A stretch of DNA of 64,000 bases from Pseudomonas oryzae (GCF_900104805.1 NZ_LT629751.1:4052501-4116500); one strand, 5' to 3'. Counted from the stretch's first letter, positions 38,085-46,189 are shown. Notes: generated by a model from the letters alone, not told the origin. Made by a program: numbers and translations.

Positions 38085-39206
38085 ATGAAGCTGCACACCA
38101 TCAGCGGCCTGGCGGCCGCCATCGCCGGCGTCGTACTGGGCCTGCCGGCGCACGCCGCGGACAGCGGCCCGGCGCTCAAGCCCGGCCACGAGTACCTGAT
38201 CGCCACCAACTATCCGAACAACCTGCATGTGGTCGACCTGGCCAGCGACAAGCTCTACAAGACCTGCACGATGCCCGACGCCTACGGCCCGGGCACCACG
38301 CAGATCGGCCCGGACGGCAAGACCGCCTACGTGCTCAACAACCACTACGGCGACCTCTACGGCATCGACCTGGACAGCTGCAAGACGGTGTTCCACGCGC
38401 GCCTGGCGCAGGCGCCGACCGAGAAGGCCAAGGCGCTGTTCTCCATCGCCCTGAGCCCGGACGGCAAGGAGATCTACAGCGTCGCCAATCCGACCGAGCT
38501 GAAGACCGATCACTACGTGGTCAAGGCGCCGCGCCTGCAGGTCTACGCCACCGATGGCGGCCTCGACGCCAAGCCCGTGCGCAGCTTCGAGGTGCCGCGG
38601 CAGATCAGCATCATGCAGGCCGGCGCCGACGGCAGCCTGTACATGGCCGGCGCCGACGTCTACAAGCTCGACGTGCAGACCGGCAAGTACGAGGTGGCGC
38701 TGGCCAGCCGCAACTGGCAGCGGCCGCTGTACAGCCCGCCGGACGTGCTCTACGCCTGGCCGCAGCAGACCCACCTGGGCGACTTCTCGATGCTCTACAC
38801 CGCGGCCAAGTTCAAGGACGACCAGCAGGACCTGGCGACCGCCGACTTCGTCTACGGCTACTTCAGCATCGACCTGAAGACCGGCAAGACCACGGTGCAG
38901 GACTTCGCCCCGCTGACCGAGATCTACTTCACCGGCATGCGCTCGCCGAAGGACCCGAACCTGATGTTCGGCGTGCTCAACCGCCTGGCCAAGTACGACA
39001 TCAAGGAGCAGAAGCTGCTGAAGACGGCCAAGCTGGACCATTCCTACTACTGCATCGCCTTCAACAAGGCCGGCAGCAAGGTCTACCTCGGCGGCACCTA
39101 CAACGACCTGGCGGTGTTCGACGCCGACAGCCTGGCGCCGCTCGGCAAGATCGAGCTGCCCGGCGGCGACATGGCCATCGCCACCACCCAGGTGTTTACC
39201 CGTTGA
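38085..39206 (+). CDS. qhpB: Quinohemoprotein amine dehydrogenase beta subunit
   Basis: This 373-residue periplasmic subunit has a signal peptide (about 1-25, ending AHAA) and a seven-bladed beta-propeller sequence with repeats such as NNLHVVDLASDK and DLAVFDADSLAPLG. It packs against the gamma subunit and forms part of the active site. It is the last gene of qhpADCB; its ATG follows AGGGGA. Confidence 0.95.
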   Translation: MKLHTISGLAAAIAGVVLGLPAHAADSGPALKPGHEYLIATNYPNNLHVVDLASDKLYKTCTMPDAYGPGTTQIGPDGKTAYVLNNHYGDLYGIDLDSCKTVFHARLAQAPTEKAKALFSIALSPDGKEIYSVANPTELKTDHYVVKAPRLQVYATDGGLDAKPVRSFEVPRQISIMQAGADGSLYMAGADVYKLDVQTGKYEVALASRNWQRPLYSPPDVLYAWPQQTHLGDFSMLYTAAKFKDDQQDLATADFVYGYFSIDLKTGKTTVQDFAPLTEIYFTGMRSPKDPNLMFGVLNRLAKYDIKEQKLLKTAKLDHSYYCIAFNKAGSKVYLGGTYNDLAVFDADSLAPLGKIELPGGDMAIATTQVFTR

Positions 39207-39249
39207 GGATGGTGCGGAACGGCCACTGACCAGCGCTCCGCCGGAAACG

Positions 39250-39287
39250 ACGAGGCCGCTTCCCGTGTCGGCGGGGAGCGGCCTCGT
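39250..39287. terminator. Hairpin between qhpB and the DUF2790 gene
   Basis: ACGAGGCCGCT and AGCGGCCTCGT form an 11-bp stem between convergent genes. There is no T run on either strand, so its terminator role is inferred from position. Confidence 0.5.
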
Positions 39288-39303
39288 CGCGTCTGCGCCG
39301 GGT

Positions 39304-39549
39304 TCAGGAGTTGCTTTCGGTCACGCCGCAGCCGGTGCTCCACTTGCGGTAGTCGAGCACGCGGACTTCGCCTTGCGAGTCCTGGTAGGTCATGCGCGCG
39401 GTGACCACGCCGCAGACATCCTCGGGTTCCTCGATGGTGATCACCCGGTCGATGTCCAGCGGCATGCCGTAGGTGTAGCGCTCTTCCGGCGGATCGGCGG
39501 CCAGCGCCGGGCCCGCGATCAGCGCGAGCAGGAGGAAATGGATCTTCAT
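39304..39549 (-). CDS. DUF2790 small exported protein
   Basis: This 81-residue protein has a signal peptide (1-20, ending ALAA) followed by a single DUF2790-type domain (YTYGMPLDIDRVI, CGVVTARMTYQDSQGEVRVLDY). Such proteins are frequent in Pseudomonas and have no settled function. The ATG at 39549 follows GGAGG. A 7-bp palindrome with a 9-bp spacer (39612-39634) lies 63 bp upstream and may be its operator. Confidence 0.87.
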   Translation of the reverse strand: MKIHFLLLALIAGPALAADPPEERYTYGMPLDIDRVITIEEPEDVCGVVTARMTYQDSQGEVRVLDYRKWSTGCGVTESNS

Positions 39550-39611
39550 GGGGCACCTCCGGCTCCGATGGAAAACTTCCCTACCGTGGCCAGGCTGCCG
39601 GCTCCGCGGCA

Positions 39612-39634
39612 GTCTGTTACTTGTGCCAACAGAC
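39612..39634 (-). promoter_or_regulatory. Operator-like palindrome upstream of the DUF2790 gene
   Basis: GTCTGTT-N9-AACAGAC is a perfect 7-bp inverted repeat. The regulator is unknown. Confidence 0.4.
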
Positions 39635-39735
39635 AAGTCTAGTTCGCGGCAGGGCGTGCCAAAGCCCCTGGAGGGACCGATGGGGAGCAGCCGACGATGG
39701 GCTGATAGCGAGTGGTGCTGAGGGGCGGAAGCGAC

Positions 39736-39759
39736 GCGGGCCGGCTCGGGCCGGCCCGC
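39736..39759 (-). terminator. Hairpin after the aau operon
   Basis: GCGGGCCGG and CCGGCCCGC pair over 9 bp, 18 bp after the cytochrome gene stop. No T run follows, so termination is uncertain. Confidence 0.4.
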
Positions 39760-39777
39760 GGGGCAGGAGCGACGGAC

Positions 39778-40305
39778 TCAGGGGTTGCCCATGCCGTCGT
39801 CGATGGCAATGCCCTGCGCGCGCATCCGCTCGATCAGCCCGGCGCGGGTGCCGGGGCGGTTGAGCAGCGCCCGGTGGCGCACCTCGGCGACTTCCGTGGC
39901 GCTGTAGGGCTGGAAGTCGGCCGGAGTGCTGGCGCCGGCCATGCCGTGGCGCGGATCGAGGATCCAGTTGAGCAGCTCGGCGATCTGCGCGTCGCTGAGC
40001 GCCGACTGGGCTACGCCGGGCACGCGCACGAGGAACTCGCGCCCGCCCTCGACGCGCAGGAAGTTGCCGACGAAGCCGGCCATCTTCGGTGTGCCGGTGC
40101 GCGGCGCGCCCTCGCCGTGGCCCAGGTGGCAGCCGAGGCACTGCAGCTGGTAGTTGGTCGCCACGCTGTAGCCGGCCTGGGCGATCGGCGTCTGCGCCTG
40201 CTCGTTGCCCGGTGCCGGCTTCTGCTGCGGGTCGGGGAAGGCGCGGGCCAGGGCCGGCGGGGCCGCCAGTACGGCGGCAAGTCCGGCGAGCAGCAGCAGA
40301 CGCAT
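39778..40305 (-). CDS. Monohaem c-type cytochrome of the aau operon
   Basis: This 175-residue periplasmic protein has a signal peptide (about 1-21) and one heme motif, CLGCH (56-60), with likely axial Met in PKMAGF. Alcaligenes faecalis has a small monohaem cytochrome gene (orf-2) in the same place after aauA. It may carry electrons away from aromatic amine dehydrogenase, though azurin is the known acceptor there. It follows aauA by 14 bp, with GGAGGGAAG before the ATG. Confidence 0.88.
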   Translation of the reverse strand: MRLLLLAGLAAVLAAPPALARAFPDPQQKPAPGNEQAQTPIAQAGYSVATNYQLQCLGCHLGHGEGAPRTGTPKMAGFVGNFLRVEGGREFLVRVPGVAQSALSDAQIAELLNWILDPRHGMAGASTPADFQPYSATEVAEVRHRALLNRPGTRAGLIERMRAQGIAIDDGMGNP

Positions 40306-40319
40306 GGCGCTTCCCTCCC

Positions 40320-40844
40320 TCACCTGGCGACGCCGCGGATCACCGAGATGGTGCAGTTGTAGACGCTGTTGGACTTGGCGCCCAGGCACCAGTTGACGTC
40401 GTTGTTGTTGAACGGACGGTACATCGGCTCCTCGCTGTCGTTGCGGGTGCAGGCGCACTGGCCGCAGGCGTGCTTGCCGCAGCAGTCGTTGTAGGAGATG
40501 ACGTAGTCGATGCCGTCGGCCGGGTTGCGGCAGGTGCCGACCCAGGTCACCTGCGACACTTCGGTGCCGGGCGGGCAACTGGTGGCGGTGCCGCCGCAGC
40601 AGCTGCACAGGAAGCCGTCCACCGAGCAGTAGCGCCAGTAGTCGCAGCTGTTCGGATCGCCCGGATCGCCGGGGATGCCGGTCTCGCCGGCGTGCGCCTT
40701 GGAGGCGCGGTCGATGGGCAGCAGCAGCGGCAGGGCGGCGCCGGCCACCAGCCAGGAGCCGATGCGGGAGATGGCCTGGCGGCGCGAGGTGAGGTCGGCG
40801 ACTCGGCGGGCGGAGCGCTCGAACAGCAGGTCCAGCAGTTTCAT
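40320..40844 (-). CDS. aauA: Aromatic amine dehydrogenase small subunit (TTQ)
   Basis: This 174-residue precursor has a long leader with twin arginines (SRRQAISRIG at 20-29), as in MauA-type Tat substrates. The mature part has 14 cysteines and closely follows methylamine/aromatic amine dehydrogenase light chains (DYWRYC, GFLCSCCGG, SYNDCCGKHACGQCAC, NDVNWC). The tryptophan tryptophylquinone pair is Trp101 and Trp152, 51 residues apart as in A. faecalis. Asp120 falls at the catalytic-base position. Whether the substrate is aromatic or methylamine is inferred from the operon and its setting. Confidence 0.93.
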   Translation of the reverse strand: MKLLDLLFERSARRVADLTSRRQAISRIGSWLVAGAALPLLLPIDRASKAHAGETGIPGDPGDPNSCDYWRYCSVDGFLCSCCGGTATSCPPGTEVSQVTWVGTCRNPADGIDYVISYNDCCGKHACGQCACTRNDSEEPMYRPFNNNDVNWCLGAKSNSVYNCTISVIRGVAR

Positions 40845-40862
40845 GATCAGTCTCCTCGGGCC

Positions 40863-41468
40863 TTAGTGATGGATTTTCACGGCGTTGTCGGGGGTGTGCA
40901 GGTAGTCCTGCAGCGAGGCGATGCCCATGCGCTCGGCCTCGAACAGGCTGTCCAGGTGCTCGCGGGAGTTGACCAGGCCCTTGGCGCGCAGCACGCCGGC
41001 GGCGTCGATCAGCACGGCGTAGGGCAGCTTGCCGATCTGGTAGGTCATGCCGACTTCCGGGCCGACCACGTAGGCCGCGTCTTCCAGCTTGAACTCGCGG
41101 ATCAGCGCGGCCTGGGCCTCCAGGTCGCCGTCGCTGACGTAGACCACCTCGAGATCCGTGCGCGCCTTGGCGATGGCCTTCACCGCCGGCAGCAGCGACT
41201 TGCAGATCGGGCAGGTCGGCGACAGGAAGAACAGCAGCTGGCCCTTGTCGCCGGCGTAGCCGAAGTTCAGCGGGCGGCCGTTGCGGTCGGCGGCGGTGAC
41301 CTTGGGCGCCGGTTCGTTGACCGCCACGCCCTTGTCGATCATCAGCGCCCCGGCCGGGGCCAGGCGCGCGTGCAGCACGCCGATCTGGCGCACCAGGCCC
41401 ATGAGCACGAAGGCCAGGGCGATCAGCAGGATCCACAGCAGGATGTTGGAAACGATCAGAGCTTCCAT
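40863..41468 (-). CDS. aauD: Thioredoxin-like disulfide protein for small-subunit folding
   Basis: This 201-residue protein has an N-terminal membrane anchor (about 5-26) and a periplasmic thioredoxin-like domain with CPIC (86-89). MauD/AauD proteins are needed to form the many disulfides of the light chain. It lies between aauE (4 bp gap) and aauA (18 bp gap). Confidence 0.92.
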   Translation of the reverse strand: MEALIVSNILLWILLIALAFVLMGLVRQIGVLHARLAPAGALMIDKGVAVNEPAPKVTAADRNGRPLNFGYAGDKGQLLFFLSPTCPICKSLLPAVKAIAKARTDLEVVYVSDGDLEAQAALIREFKLEDAAYVVGPEVGMTYQIGKLPYAVLIDAAGVLRAKGLVNSREHLDSLFEAERMGIASLQDYLHTPDNAVKIHH

Positions 41469-41472
41469 GGGT

Positions 41473-42012
41473 TCACCTTCCAGTCAGTTTGAGCAGGCGC
41501 GGGGCGTTGGTCAGCAGACCGTCGGCCGCCGCGTAGAGCAGCAGGAGCACCGCGGCGGCGGCGATGGCGACGAAGCCGTCGAAGGCGCCGAGCTCGCGCA
41601 CCAGCGGCGGCTGGCCGGCGAGCAGGGCCAGGCCGAGCAGCGCGGCGTTGCGCGAGAGCAGCAGCGGGCGCAGCGGCTGGGCGGCGCCGGGGCCGGCGCA
41701 GCCGCAGTCGATGTCGCGGCGGCCGCGCCACAGATTGACGGCGATGGCGCCGGCGTAGGCCAGCATCAGCGCGCCGGCGGCCAGCGCAGCAAAGCCGCGG
41801 CTGACCGGCAGCAGCAGGCCAAGGGCGACGGCGCCCTCGACCAGCGGCAGCAGGCGGGCCACCGGCGTGAGCAGCCCTGCCGGCAGCAGCGCGTAGGCCT
41901 CCAGCTGGCTGGCGAACCAGCGCGGTGCGCGCAGCTTGTGGCTGGCCGCGGTGGCGAGGATCGCCGCCAGCGGCAGGGCGCAGGCGTGGATCAGGATGGG
42001 ATCGAGCGGCAT
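41473..42012 (-). CDS. aauE: MauE-family membrane protein
   Basis: This 179-residue protein has about four or five hydrophobic segments and the IDCGCAGPG motif (about residues 100-108) of MauE. It probably passes redox equivalents to AauD during disulfide formation in the small subunit. It starts 10 bp after the aauB stop. Confidence 0.9.
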   Translation of the reverse strand: MPLDPILIHACALPLAAILATAASHKLRAPRWFASQLEAYALLPAGLLTPVARLLPLVEGAVALGLLLPVSRGFAALAAGALMLAYAGAIAVNLWRGRRDIDCGCAGPGAAQPLRPLLLSRNAALLGLALLAGQPPLVRELGAFDGFVAIAAAAVLLLLYAAADGLLTNAPRLLKLTGR

Positions 42013-42022
42013 GGCGGCCTCC

Positions 42023-43165
42023 TCAGTGGCTCTGCACCAGGGTCGGCGTCTTGGCGATCCCGGTCATGGTGCCGGTGTGCTTGCCGCTCTTGAGGTCGAA
42101 CACCTCCAGGTCGCCGGTGACGGTGCCGGCCAGCAGCAGCGGGTTGTCGTCGCCGGTGGCGTGCAGGCTCCACATCAGGCCGGACGACTCGAGGGTGCCG
42201 ATCTTCTTGCCGGTCTTCAGGTCGAAGGCCCAGATGGTGTTGCTCGGGTCTTCCCAGTTCAGCGGCTTGTGGTCGGGGTGCATCAGCACGTACAGGCGAT
42301 CGAGCTTGGGCGCCAGCGCCATCATCTGCCAGCCGCCGGGTGCCCAGCCGGCCTTCTTCTCTTCCGCGCTGACCAGCGACCAGGTCGGCAGGAACTTGGG
42401 CTTGTCGCCGGACAGGTCGACCGGATGGATCACCCCTTCGGTGGTGACGAAGTAGTAGGTATCGCCCTTGGCCACGGCGCGCTCGACCATCTTCACCTGG
42501 TTGGGATCGAACATCGGCGTCTGGTGGCGGGAAACCTCCTTGCCCGCGTCGTCGAGGGTGACCACCTGCAGGCTGCCGTTGCCGCACAGCGAGGCGAAGC
42601 GCCGCGCGCCCACCGGGTAGTTGAGGATGCAGCCGCTGATGTCGACCTCGCTGGCGACCTTGCGCGCCTTGACGTCGACCACGGTGACCGAGGTGGCGGG
42701 GGTGAAGTTGTAGATGTAGACGAAGCGGTCGTCGCTGCTGGGGTTCAGCGCGTAGCGCTCGGTGATGCTGTTGGTGCGCTTGGGCGGGATTTCCACCTCC
42801 CACAGCGGCGACAGGGTCGAGCTGTCCCAGGCGGTCAGCATGTCGGTGCGCGTGCCGCGCACGTAGCGCGACCAGTAGGTGTCGGCGGTGTACAGGGTCT
42901 TCTGGTCGTGGGCGGGCACCATCGGCGCCATGCCGCCGGTGCTGAGCATGCCGAGCATGCGCTTGGCGTCCGGATCGACCACCACCACGCGGGTGGCGAT
43001 CATGTTCTGGAACTCGACGTCGACGATGTAGGCGCGGTGCGGCTCCGGCGGGAAGGGCAGGGTGACCTGGCCCTCCGTCTCCACCGGCAGTTCGGCGTGG
43101 GCGACGCTGGCCAGGGCGACGGTGAACGCCAGGGCAGTACGCGCAAGGATGGGGGTGATTGGCAT
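42023..43165 (-). CDS. aauB: Aromatic amine dehydrogenase large subunit
   Basis: This 380-residue periplasmic subunit has a signal peptide (about 1-23, ending VAHA) and a seven-bladed propeller. Typical MauB/AauB stretches are RAYIVDVEFQNMIATRVVVVD, TADTYWSRYVRGTRTDML and AWDSSTLSPLWEVEIPPKR. Together with AauA it forms the alpha2beta2 enzyme that oxidises phenylethylamine, tyramine and tryptamine. The ATG at 43165 follows AGGGAG; the longer open frame upstream has no signal peptide at its start. It heads aauBEDA plus the cytochrome gene. Confidence 0.93.
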   Translation of the reverse strand: MPITPILARTALAFTVALASVAHAELPVETEGQVTLPFPPEPHRAYIVDVEFQNMIATRVVVVDPDAKRMLGMLSTGGMAPMVPAHDQKTLYTADTYWSRYVRGTRTDMLTAWDSSTLSPLWEVEIPPKRTNSITERYALNPSSDDRFVYIYNFTPATSVTVVDVKARKVASEVDISGCILNYPVGARRFASLCGNGSLQVVTLDDAGKEVSRHQTPMFDPNQVKMVERAVAKGDTYYFVTTEGVIHPVDLSGDKPKFLPTWSLVSAEEKKAGWAPGGWQMMALAPKLDRLYVLMHPDHKPLNWEDPSNTIWAFDLKTGKKIGTLESSGLMWSLHATGDDNPLLLAGTVTGDLEVFDLKSGKHTGTMTGIAKTPTLVQSH

Positions 43166-43379
43166 GGGATGGCTCCCTGTTCTGGGTATCGGACCGCTGG
43201 TTTTTATGCGCGGTGGTTGGCGCCTCCGAGTCTGCCGGCCCGTCGCCCGGGCTGCATGGCTGTGCCTGCCAAGCGCTTGATTCACTGTGCCACGACCCGC
43301 CGTCGCGCCGCGGCGAGGATTGTGGCGCGCGGGCGGATCCTCTATGTATAGTCGCGATTTTTCGGCCCTTCCCTGACCC

Positions 43380-44303
43380 ATGACCGCCCTCGCTCCCCTG
43401 GCCAACCTGATCAAGCGCTTTCAGGAACAGACCCCCATCCGCGCCAGCTCGCTGATCGTCACCGTCTACGGCGACGCCATCGAGCCGCACGGCGGCGCCG
43501 TATGGCTGGGCAGCCTGATCCAGCTGCTCGAGCCGATGGGCATCAACCAGCGGCTGATCCGCACCTCGGTGTTCCGCCTGACCAAGGACGGCTGGCTGAA
43601 GGCCGACAAGGTCGGCCGGCGCAGCTACTACAGCCTGACCGGCGCCGGCCGCCGGCGCTTCGAGAAGGCCTTCAAGCGCATCTACAGCAGCAGCGTGCCG
43701 GCCTGGGACGGCACCTGGTGCCTGGCGGTGCTGTCGCAGCTGGAGGCGGACAAGCGCAAGCAGGTGCGCGAGGAGCTGGAGTGGCAGGGCTTCGGCGCGC
43801 TGGCGCCGACCGTGCTGGCCAGCCCGCGCTGCGACCGCGCCGACGTGGCGGCGACCCTGCAGGAGCTGGAGGCGCTGGACGACACCATCCTGTTCGAGAC
43901 CACCGCCCAGGAGGTGCTGGCCTCGCGCGCGCTGCGCCTGCAGGTCAAGGAGAGCTGGAAGATCGACGTGCTCGGCGCGCACTACAGCGAGTTCATCCAG
44001 CTGTTCCGCCCGCTCTGGCAGGCGCTGCGCGAGCAGGCGCAGCTCGACCCGCAGGACTGCTTCCTCGCCCGCACCCTGCTGATCCACGAATACCGCAAGC
44101 TGCTGCTGCGCGATCCGCAGCTGCCCGACGAGCTGCTCCCCGGCGACTGGGAAGGCCGCGCCGCGCGCCAGCTGTGCCGCAACATCTACCGCCTGGTCTG
44201 CGCGCCGGCCGAGCAGTGGCTGGGCAGTCTGCTGGAGACCGCCGACGGTCCGCTGCCCGAAGCCGGCGAGAGCTTCTACCGGCGTTTCGGCGGCCTCGAA
44301 TAG
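43380..44303 (+). CDS. paaX: Phenylacetic acid degradation operon repressor PaaX
   Basis: This 307-residue GntR-like repressor is released by phenylacetyl-CoA in E. coli. It has an N-terminal winged helix (about 20-95, with QRLIRTSVFRLTKDGWLKADKVGRR) and the conserved PaaX C-terminal region (CFLARTLLIHEYRKLLLRDP). It is divergent from aauB and lies 29 kb from the paaF genes, beside a TRAP operon with a paaF-like promoter. No Shine-Dalgarno sequence precedes the ATG; a TATAGT box is at 43347-43352, 27 bp upstream. Confidence 0.95.
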   Translation: MTALAPLANLIKRFQEQTPIRASSLIVTVYGDAIEPHGGAVWLGSLIQLLEPMGINQRLIRTSVFRLTKDGWLKADKVGRRSYYSLTGAGRRRFEKAFKRIYSSSVPAWDGTWCLAVLSQLEADKRKQVREELEWQGFGALAPTVLASPRCDRADVAATLQELEALDDTILFETTAQEVLASRALRLQVKESWKIDVLGAHYSEFIQLFRPLWQALREQAQLDPQDCFLARTLLIHEYRKLLLRDPQLPDELLPGDWEGRAARQLCRNIYRLVCAPAEQWLGSLLETADGPLPEAGESFYRRFGGLE

Positions 44304-44501
44304 AACATTTGTTCACGAGGCAGGCTTCCTTCATGTTTTTTGTATCGCATGCCCGGGCGGCGGGGCGGCCCTGCCGTGCCCGTCGCGCGCTCTAGCGTGC
44401 GTGCCGGCGCGTGGCTCCGGGGTGCTCGGCGGCCTGCCGGACGGACCGGCGAGGTGCCGGTTCTACGCCTAAAGAGATACGGAAAAATAGCTGTAGCATA
44501 G

Positions 44502-44529
44502 TTGATCTGTGTCTCTTTTTCGGTATGCT
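44502..44529 (+). promoter_or_regulatory. Sigma-70 promoter of the TRAP operon, paaF-like
   Basis: TTGATC (44502-44507) and TATGCT (44524-44529) are spaced by 16 bp. From the -35 on, 25 of 30 bases equal the paaF promoter, including TTGATCTGT and GGTAT-CTCG. An inverted repeat, AAAGAGATAC (44471-44480) against GTGTCTCTTT (44509-44518), overlaps it and may be an operator. Confidence 0.7.
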
Positions 44530-44595
44530 CGAAGCGTGTGGCACATTGTCGCTGGCCAGCCCGCCAGCCGCCGCCATCCCAAGAGCCTCGCAAGC

Positions 44596-44602
44596 TGATA
44601 CA
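44596..44602 (+). promoter_or_regulatory. TGATACA element before dctP
   Basis: CTGATACAAAAATAAT lies 22 bp before the dctP start, in the untranslated leader. Its core is shared with the paaA, paaF and paaN upstream regions. The A-rich tail also fits a Crc/Hfq motif. Confidence 0.45.
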
Positions 44603-44623
44603 AAAATAATCCGGGAGCCTTAC

Positions 44624-45652
44624 ATGAAACGCCTCAAGTTGGCCGCACTGCTCGCTGCCCTCGGCTGCGCCTCCACCACCCTGCACGCCGCTGAAACCTA
44701 CACCCTCAAGTTCGGCCACTTCCTGCCTTCCACTTCCTACCAGCAGCGCGAGATGTTCGAGCCCTGGTGCGCCAAGTTGAAGGAAGAGTCCGCCGGCCGT
44801 CTGCAGTGCCAGATCTACCCGTCCATGCAGCTCGGCGGCACCCCGGCCAAGCTGGCCGACATGGTGCGCAACGGCGTCGCCGACATCGTCTGGACCGCGC
44901 CGTCCTACTCGCCGGGCAAGTTCCCGCGCATCGAGGCGGTCGAGCAGCCGTTCCTGATGCCCTACGGTGCGCGCAACAGCGACCCGATCATCTGGAAGTT
45001 CTACGAGCAGTACGCCAAGGAAGACTTCCAGGGCTACAAGGTGCTGGCCATGCACGGCGACGGCGGCATGGGCTTCCATACCCGCAGCAAGGCGATCGCC
45101 AGCCTCGACGACCTCAAGGGCATGAAGCTGCGCGCCTCGCACCGCGCCTCCGCGCTGCTGGTCGAGTCGCTCGGCGCCGCGCCGGTGAGCATGCCGCCGC
45201 CGCAGATGACCGAGTCGCTGTCCAAGGGCGTGATCGACGGCGTGCTGTTCACCTGGAGCACCATCCGCGACGTCAAGGTCGACGAGGTCACCCGTTTCCA
45301 CAGCGAGCCGCCGGCCGGTTCGCCGTCGCTGACCAGCACCGTGCTGACTATGCTGATGAACGAGAAGAAGTTCGCCAGCCTGCCCAAGGATCTGCAGGAG
45401 ATCCTCGAGCGGAACAGCGGCCCGGCGCTCAACAACATGATCAGCGACGTGTGGGACCAGCACATGGAGAGCGCGGTCAAGGCCACTCCGGCTGATCAGA
45501 TCGTCAACATCAGCGCGGAAAACTACGCCGCCATGCAGAAGGCCGCCGAGCCGGTGGCGCAGAACTGGGTGAAGGAAGTCGCCGCCAAGGGTGTCGACGG
45601 TACCGCCCTGTTGCAAGGTGTGCGCGACATCGCCGCTGCTCAGACCCGGTAA
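44624..45652 (+). CDS. TRAP transporter solute-binding protein (DctP family)
   Basis: This 342-residue periplasmic receptor has a signal peptide (about 1-21) and the DctP fold, with the motif NGVADIVWTAPSYSPGKFP and a probable carboxylate-binding Arg in GMKLRASHRAS (about 170-175). TRAP receptors usually bind organic acids. The promoter match to paaF and the lack of a PaaL-type permease in the window make phenylacetate or a related arylacetate a reasonable candidate. The ATG at 44624 follows GGGAG. Confidence 0.92.
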   Translation: MKRLKLAALLAALGCASTTLHAAETYTLKFGHFLPSTSYQQREMFEPWCAKLKEESAGRLQCQIYPSMQLGGTPAKLADMVRNGVADIVWTAPSYSPGKFPRIEAVEQPFLMPYGARNSDPIIWKFYEQYAKEDFQGYKVLAMHGDGGMGFHTRSKAIASLDDLKGMKLRASHRASALLVESLGAAPVSMPPPQMTESLSKGVIDGVLFTWSTIRDVKVDEVTRFHSEPPAGSPSLTSTVLTMLMNEKKFASLPKDLQEILERNSGPALNNMISDVWDQHMESAVKATPADQIVNISAENYAAMQKAAEPVAQNWVKEVAAKGVDGTALLQGVRDIAAAQTR

Positions 45653-45658
45653 ACCTCA

Positions 45659-46189
45659 ATGGCTGAGTCGCTTTCCTTCGAAAGCGGGATCGAGGTGCAG
45701 CGCGGCCCGGTGGGCCGTCTGCTGCACTGGGCCTGTCAGGGCTTCGCCCTGGCAGGCGGCCTGATCCTGCTGCTGCTGATCAACATGTCGCTGATCTCGA
45801 TCATCGGTCGCAAGCTGTTCGCCACGCCGATCCGCGGCGACATCGAGCTGATGGAGATCGGTGCCTCGATCGCCATCGCCGCCTTCCTGCCGCTGTGCGA
45901 GCTGCGCGGCACGCACATCAAGGTCGACACCTTCACCATGAAGGCGCCGCAGTCCGTGCAGCGCGGCCTGGACGCCATCGCCCACCTGCTGTGCCTGCTC
46001 GCCGCGCTGCTGCTGGCCTGGCGCACCAGCCTGCAGATGCTCGACAACATGGAGTACGGCGACGTCTCCACCCTGCTGTCGATCCCGATGTGGATCCCGC
46101 TCAGCATGATCGTACCCAGCCTGCTGCTGCTGGCGCTGGCCAGCGCCTGGCGGCTCGCCCTGTGCCTGAACCCCGGAGGCCGTCCATGA
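45659..46189 (+). CDS. TRAP transporter small membrane subunit (DctQ family)
   Basis: This 176-residue protein has four predicted membrane helices and the DctQ-type IRGDIELMEIGASIAIAAFLPLCELRGTHIKVD stretch (about 57-90). It couples the receptor to the large permease subunit. It starts 6 bp after dctP and overlaps dctM by ATGA. Confidence 0.92.
   Translation: MAESLSFESGIEVQRGPVGRLLHWACQGFALAGGLILLLLINMSLISIIGRKLFATPIRGDIELMEIGASIAIAAFLPLCELRGTHIKVDTFTMKAPQSVQRGLDAIAHLLCLLAALLLAWRTSLQMLDNMEYGDVSTLLSIPMWIPLSMIVPSLLLLALASAWRLALCLNPGGRP

Larger units (their letters stand above)
44304..44623. other. paaX-dctP spacer
   Basis: This 320-bp spacer holds no gene. It has an AT-rich island (44465-44530) with the TRAP operon promoter, the TGATACA element (44596-44602) and a near match, TGTATCG (44341-44347), 37 bp after paaX. 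Confidence 0.7.

Noticed and set aside
44341-44347. TGTATCG downstream of paaX as a fifth PaaX-type site
   Set aside because: It differs from TGATACA/TGTATCA by one base and is not at a gene start. A similar TGTATCG at 34580-34586 overlaps the qhpA promoter. Both are too weak to call.
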